Below are positions 1-5,141 of a stretch of 33,371 bases of DNA, piece after piece; the stretch's first letter is position 1; each line of letters begins with the position of its first letter. The DNA is from Spirochaetia bacterium (lineage in GTDB: Bacteria > Spirochaetota > Spirochaetia > Treponematales > Treponemataceae), in assembly GCA_900769985.1 (NCBI GenBank), contig CAAGIS010000004.1, forward strand, positions 1 to 33,371, in the 5' to 3' direction. The translations under genes and the position numbers were made by a program. A model generated the notes under the pieces. The model was not told the origin of the DNA and made no database searches. It worked only from the letters and a program-made list of their open reading frames with translations.

Positions 1-77
1 AACTCGTCTTTGTCGATTTTTTTCGAGGTGCTGGCGAGTTCTAAGTCGCTATAATATCGCAACTTAGAACATCGCAT
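1..77 (-). CDS. Possible gene start running off the left edge (partial, unknown)
   Basis: An open frame begins at an ATG at 77 and reads left out of the window (25 codons visible, beginning MRCSKLRYYSDLELASTSKK). An AGAGG ribosome site (93-89) precedes it by 11 nt and forms the right arm of a perfect 12-bp hairpin (89-114). Upstream, at 146-199, is a 17-codon leader ORF like the one before the small toxin at 391-489, so this may be the regulated gene of a related module. No family is recognised. The frame is too short to be sure it is coding. The sequence 1-70 also contains inverted repeats (38-46 with 62-70) that could have another role. Confidence 0.3.
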   Translation of the reverse strand, partial: MRCSKLRYYSDLELASTSKKIDKDE

Positions 78-88
78 TTTCAAAGACA

Positions 89-114
89 CCTCTAAAAACT
101 GAAGTTTTTAGAGG
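89..114 (-). promoter_or_regulatory. Perfect 12-bp hairpin covering a ribosome site
   Basis: CCTCTAAAAACT at 89-100 pairs with AGTTTTTAGAGG at 103-114, with a 2-nt loop. On the minus strand the distal arm ends in AGAGG, 11 nt before the ATG at 77, so folding would hide this ribosome site. No T-tract follows on either strand, so a terminator is less likely. The regulatory reading is inferred by analogy with the hairpin at 496-542. Confidence 0.4.
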
Positions 115-145
115 TTCCCATAAGTGATTTTTGGATAACTTGTAT

Positions 146-199
146 TCACAACAACAGCTCTGAGCTAAACTTGCGAACGAAGACCGCCACTTCAGGCAC
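146..199 (-). CDS. 17-residue leader peptide, copy 1
   Basis: The frame is GTG to TGA, 18 codons, encoding MPEVAVFVRKFSSELLL. Its first codons match the leader at 507-560 (MPELAV...), and both are exactly 54 nt long. It is upstream of, and co-oriented with, the hairpin and partial ORF at the left edge. Conservation of the reading frame between copies whose later codons differ is the main evidence for translation. No strong Shine-Dalgarno is visible. It could instead be an untranslated conserved RNA segment. Confidence 0.35.
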   Translation of the reverse strand: MPEVAVFVRKFSSELLL

Positions 200-272
200 T
201 TTTGTTTAGATTTGTATAGTAAATTGTGCATAGGTGTTTGATTTTTTTTATTCTGAGTGACTTGCAATCGAT

Positions 273-301
273 TTGACGAAAAAGCTAGTTGGTGGTATAT
301 T
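273..301 (+). promoter_or_regulatory. Sigma-70-type promoter of small RNA A
   Basis: TTGACG at 273-278, a 17-nt spacer and TATATT at 296-301. The same promoter recurs at 2159-2187 with the spacer almost unchanged. Transcription should start near 308. Confidence 0.75.
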
Positions 302-315
302 AAAAGAAAGAGGAA

Positions 316-354
316 ATGCCTGAACATCGGGTTATCTCCACTTTTTGCGAATAG
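316..354 (+). CDS. 12-residue mini-ORF in small RNA A
   Basis: The frame is ATG to TAG and encodes MPEHRVISTFCE. A purine-rich AGAGGA lies just upstream of the ATG. The start resembles the leader peptides at 507-560 (MPELAVVS), 146-199 (MPEVAVF) and 2199 onward (MSEHRVIS). Several differences between copies are synonymous or conservative (GTT ATC against GTT GTC). The stop overlaps the terminator stem. It could be a regulatory leader peptide rather than a functional product. Confidence 0.35.
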   Translation: MPEHRVISTFCE

Positions 355-396
355 CCGCCGTCAGTGAGTCAAACTTGGGCGGCTATATTTTTACTC
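351..396 (+). terminator. Intrinsic terminator of small RNA A
   Basis: ATAGCCGCC at 351-359 pairs with GGCGGCTAT at 378-386, followed by a T-rich run. In the duplicate at 2238-2270 one C-G pair becomes U-G, which still pairs on the plus strand but would be A-C on the minus strand. This supports the plus orientation. Confidence 0.7.
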
Positions 397-489
397 TTTT
401 TTATCTTTTAGATAAGAGAGCACTGCTATAACTGTAGTAATTATTGTGGCAACACAAGTTACCAAAGCAATAACACATTCACAAGTCAT
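391..489 (-). CDS. Small membrane peptide, type I toxin-like (holin-like)
   Basis: This is a 32-residue peptide: a short start (MTCECV), one hydrophobic helix rich in V, I, T and A (about residues 6-27), and a charged KDKKE tail. Size, single helix and charged C-terminus are typical of type I toxins of the Fst, TxpA and putative holin-like classes, which depolarise or damage the inner membrane. A strong GGGAGG ribosome site (502-497) lies 7 nt before ATG but is sequestered by an upstream GTCTCCCAAA segment. A 17-codon leader ORF (507-560) ends just before it. The gene converges on small RNA A. A remnant of the tail (lysine-glutamate-stop codons) persists at about 2278-2290 beside the second small RNA. 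No homology search was possible, so toxicity is inferred. Confidence 0.6.
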   Translation of the reverse strand: MTCECVIALVTCVATIITTVIAVLSYLKDKKE

Positions 490-495
490 ACGCAA

Positions 496-542
496 GCCTC
501 CCAAAATTAAATTCCAGCAATTGCTGGTAGAGTTTGGGAGAC
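496..542 (-). promoter_or_regulatory. Hairpin hiding the toxin ribosome site
   Basis: On the minus strand GTCTCCCAAA (542-533) pairs with TTTGGGAGGC (505-496), ten pairs including one U-G, covering the toxin Shine-Dalgarno. The palindrome CCAGCAATTGCTGG (514-527) folds inside the loop. The leader ORF is translated through the left arm and stops at 507, so a ribosome on it would open the lock. Confidence 0.6.
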
Positions 543-560
543 AACCGCCAGTTCAGGCAC
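507..560 (-). CDS. 17-residue leader peptide of the toxin message
   Basis: The frame is GTG to TAA, encoding MPELAVVSQTLPAIAGI, with GGAA just before the start. It ends 18 nt before the toxin ATG and spans the left arm of the hairpin that hides the toxin ribosome site. This suggests translational coupling comparable in logic to mok/hok or erm leaders. The first codons and the exact length match the leader at 146-199. A -10-like stretch lies around 570-590 on the minus strand, but no convincing -35 was found. Whether the peptide itself matters cannot be told. Confidence 0.4.
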   Translation of the reverse strand: MPELAVVSQTLPAIAGI

Positions 561-614
561 TTCCAAAAATTAGTTTAGCATATATATTTTATTTTGTATA
601 GGTGTATGTAAAAA

Positions 615-1142
615 ATGTCTCAATATCAGTCTTTCTTTATAAGTGCGTCTGGAAATTCAAGTCAGTGTGACGAAATCAATCACTTTTTGCGCTCACATGT
701 TGTTATCCGCACGGTAGAAAATATCATAAACAGCGGCTCGAACTGTGGAATTCAGATTCTTGTTGAGTATAAGGATGTTCAGCAGCCTGGAGAAAAAAAC
801 GGGCGCCAAAAAATTGACTGGCGTGCAAGCCTTGCAACAGATGAACAGCGTGAACTTTTTGACAGGCTTAAAGAGTTTCGGGCTAAACTTTCAAAAGAAA
901 AGCACCTTGTGGGAGCGTACATGGTCTGCAAGGACGAACATCTTGCTTCAATTGTTCAGAACCCTGACATAACTCTGGAAGAAATAAAAAGCCTTCCTCA
1001 TTCAAATAACATAATGCTTAAGGATTTTGCAGAAGAACTGTTAAGTGAATATCAAAAAATCTTGAACGAAAAAAAATCCCCGGAAGCACAAAACGCCACA
1101 GATAAAGAGTCCCAGAATGAAGCGGACATCATCCCTTTTTAG
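615..1142 (+). CDS. HRDC-domain accessory protein of a DGR-type reverse transcriptase
   Basis: This 175-residue protein has two parts. Residues about 5-60 form a small domain (FFISASG..., FLRSHVV, ILVEYKD) of the kind found at the front of HRDC proteins encoded beside DGR reverse transcriptases. Residues about 78-150 match an HRDC helical nucleic-acid-binding domain (LFDRLKEFRAKLSKEK, then MVCKDEHLASI and a helix-turn near LPHSN). HRDC domains bind single-stranded or structured DNA in RecQ helicases and RNase D, and such proteins are one of the known DGR accessory classes, alternatives to Avd. The last 30 residues are charged and low complexity. The gene overlaps the RT by 26 nt, so the two are probably co-translated. 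No clear ribosome site precedes the ATG. The accessory role is inferred from family and context. Confidence 0.75.
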   Translation: MSQYQSFFISASGNSSQCDEINHFLRSHVVIRTVENIINSGSNCGIQILVEYKDVQQPGEKNGRQKIDWRASLATDEQRELFDRLKEFRAKLSKEKHLVGAYMVCKDEHLASIVQNPDITLEEIKSLPHSNNIMLKDFAEELLSEYQKILNEKKSPEAQNATDKESQNEADIIPF

Positions 1143-2118
1143 TCAGATTGTTGATTACGAAAATCTTCGTCTTGCCTGGCTTAAAGCCCGAAAAGGAAAA
1201 AACAGCAAAAAATCTGTTCAAAATTTTTCACGCAATGTAAACAAAAATCTTCAGGTAATACACGACAGAATGATTGCAAGTCCCCCTGTTCTTTCAAAAT
1301 ATATTCAGTTTAAGATTTATGACCCCAAAGAGCGAATGATAAGCGTTGTGCCTTTCCCCGACCGGGTGATGCATCACGCAATTATGAATGTTCTTGAGCC
1401 GGTTTTTGAGAGGCAGTTTATTTTTCACACTTATGCCTGCCGTAAAGGAAAGGGAACTCACGCTGCGGCCCGTTATGCATTTAAATGTGCAGGACGCTCT
1501 GAGTTTTTTCTAAAACTTGATGTAAGAAAGTATTTTGATTCCATCGACCACACTGTATTAAAGCAGTTTTTGTGCAGGATTATAAAAGATGCCCGCTGTC
1601 TTGAACTTTTGTTTAGTGTAATCGATTCTTATAAAATTGATTTTGAAGGCGACTCAGTAGGCAGAAAAAAAGGTCTTCCCATCGGGAACCTTACCAGTCA
1701 GTTTTTTGCAAATTTTTATCTTTCTGCCCTTGACCATTTTATTCTGGAAAAACTGAAGCCAGAAGGCTATGTGCGCTACATGGATGATATGGTGATTTTT
1801 GGCGATTCAATTAAAGAATTAAAAAGAATTTTTGACGAAGTGGAGCGTTTTTGTCTTGAAAAACTTGAGCTTTTTCTAAAAGTCCCGGTATTCGGAAAAA
1901 CTTTTTTTGGAGTGCCATTTTTAGGCTGGCGCATTACAAAAGACAGAATATTTTTGCTTTCCAAAACAAAACGACGAATGAAAAACCGTTTGAAAGAAAT
2001 CCTGAAATCCTTTGAAAGGGGGAAAATCACCGAAGAAAAAGCAGTGGAAAGGACAAAAGCCGTGTTTGCAGCACGGAAGCTGATAAATGTAGAATACATA
2101 GAAACTACGAAAACATAA
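1117..2118 (+). CDS. DGR-type reverse transcriptase
   Basis: This 333-residue polymerase carries the RT palm motifs: LDVRKYFDSID (134-144, first metal aspartate), GLPIGNLTSQFFANFYL (186-202) and YMDD (221-224, catalytic aspartates). The IGNxTSQ version of motif 4, in place of the QGxxxSP of group II intron and retroviral enzymes, is the signature of diversity-generating retroelement RTs. These copy a template repeat through an adenine-mutagenic cDNA into a variable repeat of a target gene. Length fits DGR RTs: there is no maturase, endonuclease or integrase domain. The partner HRDC gene strengthens the assignment. No template or variable repeat or lectin-fold target gene is visible within this window, so the target may lie to the left or the system may be an orphan. 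The start ATG lies inside the HRDC gene with only a weak ribosome site. Confidence 0.85.
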   Translation: MKRTSSLFSQIVDYENLRLAWLKARKGKNSKKSVQNFSRNVNKNLQVIHDRMIASPPVLSKYIQFKIYDPKERMISVVPFPDRVMHHAIMNVLEPVFERQFIFHTYACRKGKGTHAAARYAFKCAGRSEFFLKLDVRKYFDSIDHTVLKQFLCRIIKDARCLELLFSVIDSYKIDFEGDSVGRKKGLPIGNLTSQFFANFYLSALDHFILEKLKPEGYVRYMDDMVIFGDSIKELKRIFDEVERFCLEKLELFLKVPVFGKTFFGVPFLGWRITKDRIFLLSKTKRRMKNRLKEILKSFERGKITEEKAVERTKAVFAARKLINVEYIETTKT

Positions 2119-2158
2119 GGCTGATTTTTTTGTATAGCCAGAGAATTAGATTGAGTAT

Positions 2159-2187
2159 TTAACGAAAAAGCGAGTTGGTGGTATATT
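2159..2187 (+). promoter_or_regulatory. Promoter of small RNA B
   Basis: TTAACG at 2159-2164, a 17-nt spacer and TATATT at 2182-2187. The spacer differs by one base from that of the promoter at 273-301. Start expected near 2194. Confidence 0.65.
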
Positions 2188-2193
2188 AAAAAA

Positions 2194-2282
2194 AGGGAGT
2201 GTCCGAACATCGGGTTATCTCCATGTTTTTAGCTAAAAGCCGTCCAACATTTTCGACACACTGGGCGGCTTTATTTTTTACT
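2194..2282 (+). ncRNA. Small RNA B, duplicate of small RNA A
   Basis: It has the same architecture as 308-396: promoter, a GTG mini-ORF at 2199 starting MSEHRVIS, and a terminator (AGCCGTCC at 2238-2245 with GGGCGGCT at 2263-2270, then TTATTTTTT). Here the mini-ORF lacks the early stop and could read on for 38 codons. Beyond the terminator only the end of a minus-strand toxin-like frame survives (about 2278-2290, codons for N-R-K-E-stop), preceded by a stop and with no start. This copy therefore appears to have lost its toxin. It immediately follows the RT gene. It may still act on the intact module. Confidence 0.5.
2238..2280 (+). terminator. Intrinsic terminator after small RNA B
   Basis: An eight-pair stem (2238-2245 with 2263-2270, one U-G) followed by TTATTTTTTA. 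It should also stop any readthrough from the RT gene. Confidence 0.65.
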
Positions 2283-2311
2283 CTTTTCTATTCCTGCGTT
2301 TTTAAAATATA

Positions 2312-2340
2312 TTGAAAAATTTAACTATTTAATTCATAAT
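2312..2340 (+). promoter_or_regulatory. Promoter for citramalate synthase operon
   Basis: TTGAAA at 2312-2317, a 17-nt spacer and CATAAT at 2335-2340, about 30 nt before the start codon and well placed for a short leader. Confidence 0.55.
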
Positions 2341-2369
2341 TACAAAAATAAATTTTTAAGAGGACTGCT

Positions 2370-3974
2370 GTGAACGAGAATAAAAAAATTGACATTCTGG
2401 ATTCAACTTTAAGAGACGGCGCTCAGGGCGAGGGAATCAGTTTTTCAATTCAGGATAAAATTCATATTGTAGAAGCTCTTGATGAACTTGGTGTAAAATA
2501 TGTAGAAGCCGGGAATCCAGGGTCAAATCCTAAGGACATGGAATTTTTTCAGCAGGTAAAAAAGCTCAATTTAAAAACAGCTCGTCTGTGTGCGTTTGGT
2601 TCAACTCGCAGAAAAGACATGCAGTGCATTGAAGATACTAATTTACAGAGCCTGCTTGCCGCAGAAACTGAAGACGTTGTTTTTTTTGGTAAATCATGGG
2701 ATTTTCAAGTGACTGATATTATCCGCACTTCGCTTGAAGAAAATCTTGAAATGATATTTGACACGGCAGCTTTTTTGAAAAAGAACGGACGTAATGTAAT
2801 TTATGATGCCGAGCATTTTTTTACGGCATTTGCAAAGAATAAAGAATATGCGATGAAAACTTTGCAGGCGGCAGTTGACGGCGGTGCAAGTGTTCTCTCT
2901 CTTTGCGAAACAAAAGGCGGCTGTGTTCTTGATGAATGTGCCGTTGCTACGCGCGAGGTTGTAAAAGCTTTTGGTGACAAAGTTATCGTTGGAATTCATA
3001 CTCATAATGATTCTGGACTTGCGGTTGCAAATACGCTGACGTCTGTTGATGCAGGAGCGCGTCATGTTCAAGGTTGTCTTTTGGGAATAGGCGAGCGAAC
3101 TGGTAATGCCAATTTGAGTACGATTATTCCTAACTTGCAGTTGAAGATGGGCTACGATTGCGTTCCGCAGGAAAAACTTGCTGAACTGACTTCTATCGTA
3201 AAACGCGTTGCCGAAATTGCAAACATTCATCTTGATTCAGGAATGCCGTATGTCGGAACTAATGCCTTTGCGCACAAAGCCGGAATGCATATCGATGCAG
3301 TATTAAAAAATCCGTTTGCGTATGAACACATTGAACCGGCAACTGTTGGTAATGAACGCGTCTTTTTAATGAGCGAAGTTGCCGGACGAAGTATGATTAT
3401 CGAAAAGATAAAGAAATTTGATCCGTCAATTCAAAAAGATGATCCTGTAGTTGCAGAAATTATGAAGCGCGTAAAGCAACTTGAATTTGAAGGCTATCAG
3501 TTTGAAGGTGCTGAAGGCAGTTTTGAACTTCTCGTACGCAAGGCAATGGGAAAATACCAGCCGTTTTTCAATCTGCATTATTATCAGGTTAATTCAGTCA
3601 ATCCGCGCCCGGAAGAAAATGTGTGTGCATGTGCTCAGGTTAAAGTTGAAGTTGACGGACTGATTGAAGTTACTGCCGGCGAAGGTTTTGGGCCTGTAAA
3701 TGCGCTTGATATTGCATTCAGAAAAGCGCTTGAAAGGTTTTATCCGGCTGTTTCGCAGTTTAGGCTTACAGATTATAAAGTGCGTGTTCTTGACGGAAAG
3801 AGTGCGACTGCAAGCCGTGTCCGTGTTTTAATAGAAAGTTCTGACGGTAATGAAAGCTGGACTACAATGGGTGTAAGCTGCGACCTTGTTGAAGCTTCAT
3901 GGCTTGCTCTGGTTGATTCCTTTGAGTACAAATTAATCAAAGACGTTGAAAAGAAATTTAAAAAACTGATTTAA
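2370..3974 (+). CDS. cimA: (R)-citramalate synthase
   Basis: This 534-residue enzyme is of the LeuA/CimA family. It condenses pyruvate with acetyl-CoA to citramalate, the first step of threonine-independent isoleucine synthesis. The N-terminal TIM barrel has DSTLRDGAQ (11-19, metal and catalytic arginine), the metal-binding HTHNDSG motif and GIGERTGNANL. The C-terminal third matches the LeuA-type regulatory domain that binds the end-product amino acid. Length and the early EGISFS segment fit the long citramalate synthase subfamily better than isopropylmalate synthase (LeuA) or homocitrate synthase. The start is GTG, chosen because AAGAGGA precedes it by about 6 nt. An ABC ATPase follows after 26 nt, probably in one operon. 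Substrate choice between pyruvate and 2-oxoisovalerate is not proven by motifs. Confidence 0.88.
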   Translation: MNENKKIDILDSTLRDGAQGEGISFSIQDKIHIVEALDELGVKYVEAGNPGSNPKDMEFFQQVKKLNLKTARLCAFGSTRRKDMQCIEDTNLQSLLAAETEDVVFFGKSWDFQVTDIIRTSLEENLEMIFDTAAFLKKNGRNVIYDAEHFFTAFAKNKEYAMKTLQAAVDGGASVLSLCETKGGCVLDECAVATREVVKAFGDKVIVGIHTHNDSGLAVANTLTSVDAGARHVQGCLLGIGERTGNANLSTIIPNLQLKMGYDCVPQEKLAELTSIVKRVAEIANIHLDSGMPYVGTNAFAHKAGMHIDAVLKNPFAYEHIEPATVGNERVFLMSEVAGRSMIIEKIKKFDPSIQKDDPVVAEIMKRVKQLEFEGYQFEGAEGSFELLVRKAMGKYQPFFNLHYYQVNSVNPRPEENVCACAQVKVEVDGLIEVTAGEGFGPVNALDIAFRKALERFYPAVSQFRLTDYKVRVLDGKSATASRVRVLIESSDGNESWTTMGVSCDLVEASWLALVDSFEYKLIKDVEKKFKKLI

Positions 3975-4000
3975 GTAAAAATACGGATAAAGGAATTTTT

Positions 4001-4762
4001 ATGACAGAAGATGAAATTATTGTTGATGTAAAAAATCTTGAAAAAAATTATTCTTCGCTTGAAGTTATCAAAGGCATTTCGTTTTCTGTTCATAAAGGGC
4101 AAGTGCTCGGAATTATCGGACCGAGCGGTTCAGGTAAGTCTACGATTTTACGGTGCATTACACAACTTGAAGAAGTTACAAACGGAACGATTACGATTTG
4201 CGGACGACATCTTGTTACAAACGGAGTTTATTCTTCTAAAGATGAACTTAGAAAAATTGCACTTGATGTCGGACTTGTCTTTCAGAATTTCAATCTGTTT
4301 CCTCACTATTCTGTACTCGAAAATATTGTAAAGCCTCAGGTCGCCGTATTAAAAAAATCAAAGCAGGAAGCTGTTGAAACTGCCCGGGAACTTCTTGCAA
4401 AGATGAATCTTTCTTCAAAAGAAAACAGCTATCCGTGTGAATTGTCAGGCGGTCAGCAGCAGCGTGTTTCTATCGCTCGCTCGCTTGCGTTAAAACCTAA
4501 AGTTCTTTTTTTTGATGAACCGACAAGCGCGCTTGACCCAGAACTGACAGGTGAAATTCTTGAAGTAATAAAAGCTCTTGCTCAGGAAAAAATGACGATG
4601 GTTGTCGTAACTCACGAAATGTCTTTTGCGCGGGATTTGTGCAATTACGTTATTTTTATGGATGCCGGCGTAATTGTTGAACAGGGAAAACCTGATGACG
4701 TAATTGAAAATCCAAAGCAGGAACGCACAAAAATATTTCTTAAAAGATTTTCGTCAAAATAA
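4001..4762 (+). CDS. Amino-acid-type ABC transporter ATP-binding protein
   Basis: This is a 253-residue ATPase of the polar amino acid (GlnQ/HisP-like) class. It has Walker A GPSGSGKST (40-48), a Q-loop at VFQNFNLFPH, the signature LSGGQQQR (148-155), Walker B VLFFDEPTSALDP with catalytic Glu173, and the switch histidine in VVVTHEMSFA. It would power import of an amino acid from the cytoplasmic face of the inner membrane. No permease or binding protein is encoded beside it, so partners must lie elsewhere. It follows cimA by 26 nt with AAAGGAA before ATG, which suggests joint expression and a branched-chain or other amino acid link, though the substrate cannot be read from the sequence. A hairpin repeat at 4783-4820 may end the transcript. 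Confidence 0.85.
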   Translation: MTEDEIIVDVKNLEKNYSSLEVIKGISFSVHKGQVLGIIGPSGSGKSTILRCITQLEEVTNGTITICGRHLVTNGVYSSKDELRKIALDVGLVFQNFNLFPHYSVLENIVKPQVAVLKKSKQEAVETARELLAKMNLSSKENSYPCELSGGQQQRVSIARSLALKPKVLFFDEPTSALDPELTGEILEVIKALAQEKMTMVVVTHEMSFARDLCNYVIFMDAGVIVEQGKPDDVIENPKQERTKIFLKRFSSK

Positions 4763-4771
4763 ACTTAGTTG

Positions 4772-4826
4772 CATTCAGGGTTAACACTGAAAAATCCTCA
4801 ATAGGAGATTATTCAGTGTTTCTTTA
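4772..4826 (+). repeat. Dispersed hairpin repeat, copy 1
   Basis: AACACTGAA (4783-4791) pairs with TTCAGTGTT (4812-4820), with an inner TCCT/AGGA stem. The same roughly 50-bp element occurs at 10102-10156 and 32879-32930, always intergenic and in the same orientation. Here it follows an ATPase gene and is trailed by TTTCTTTAT, so it could serve as a terminator. Confidence 0.75.
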
Positions 4827-4827
4827 T

Positions 4828-4979
4828 AAAAAAATAAAAGGGGCTTCCTGAAACATCATTGCACCAATGGAGAACAAAATGCGCGGCCTCTTGAACGGAA
4901 TTTACAGGACAACCCCTTGCAAGCATCAATCCGATATGTCTGGTATCGCAATTTTTGTAAATTAAATATTAACGCTTAC
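4828..4979 (-). ncRNA. Structured small RNA of unknown family
   Basis: A free-standing minus-strand unit of about 150 nt is predicted between a promoter (4986-5014) and a strong terminator. GGGGUUGUCCUG (rc of 4905-4916) pairs with CAGGAAGCCCC (rc of 4840-4850) with one bulge, and UUUUAUUUUUUU follows. One pair is U-G on the minus strand and would be A-C on the plus strand, favouring the minus orientation. Internal hairpins include CAUUG-GUG-CAAUG inside the long stem and CGAUA...UAUCG near the 5' part. No convincing ORF was seen. It does not match the conserved SRP loop, tmRNA, RNase P or tetrahydrofolate riboswitch patterns known to me. A 6S-like or other regulatory RNA is possible. It converges on the ABC ATPase gene. 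Confidence 0.5.
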
Positions 4980-4985
4980 AAAAAA

Positions 4986-5014
4986 ATTATTTAATGTAAG
5001 AAAAGTAAAGTCAA
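4986..5014 (-). promoter_or_regulatory. Minus-strand promoter of the structured RNA
   Basis: Reading leftward: TTGACT (5014-5009), a 17-nt spacer and AATAAT (4991-4986). Start expected near 4979. No protein gene lies downstream on this strand. Confidence 0.55.
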
Positions 5015-5141
5015 TGTTTTGTTATGTAAAGAAAAAGTTTTGCAGATAAAATAATTGATTTCAAAAAAATTTTATTTTTTTTTAAGCTGAAATTTATTTT
5101 GCGTTTTTATAGATTGTTTAAGTAATTTATGAGGAATGGGT

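Larger units (their letters stand above)
308..396 (+). ncRNA. Small RNA A, candidate antitoxin or leader RNA
   Basis: A short transcription unit of about 90 nt runs from the promoter at 273-301 to the terminator at 351-391. It contains a mini-ORF (316-354). Its 3' end meets and overlaps the end of the convergent toxin-like gene at 391-489, the geometry of type I toxin-antitoxin pairs such as TxpA/RatA and BsrG/SR4, so it may act as antisense RNA. Its 5' part is homologous, not complementary, to the toxin leader: 22 of 28 positions match between 312-339 (plus) and 564-537 (minus). A second copy lies at 2194-2282. The segment GAACATCGGGTTATCTCCA is identical in both. The antitoxin role is inferred. 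Confidence 0.5.

Noticed and set aside
120..240. Possible DGR template repeat (AAC-containing stretch)
   Set aside because: No partner sequence with adenine-only differences was found in the window and no lectin-like coding is present. The stretch is better explained by the minus-strand leader ORF.
64..327. Minus-strand reading frame of 87 codons
   Set aside because: It runs antisense through the small RNA A promoter and mini-ORF and through the leader copy in another frame. A similar frame at the second small RNA arises only from the shared repeat.
183..600. Integron attC sites, suggested by repeats bounding small cassettes
   Set aside because: No RYYYAAC/GTTRRRY core pair or attC-like stem was identified and no integrase gene is present. 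The repeats are explained by duplicated leaders, promoters and terminators.
1776..2210. Minus-strand 144-codon frame opposite the RT
   Set aside because: It is antisense to conserved RT motifs and is a composition shadow.
4840..4979. SRP RNA, tmRNA, RNase P RNA, or a tetrahydrofolate riboswitch for folA
   Set aside because: The conserved loops of these RNAs are not visible, and the best transcription unit runs on the minus strand, away from folA. A 6S-like RNA was not excluded.
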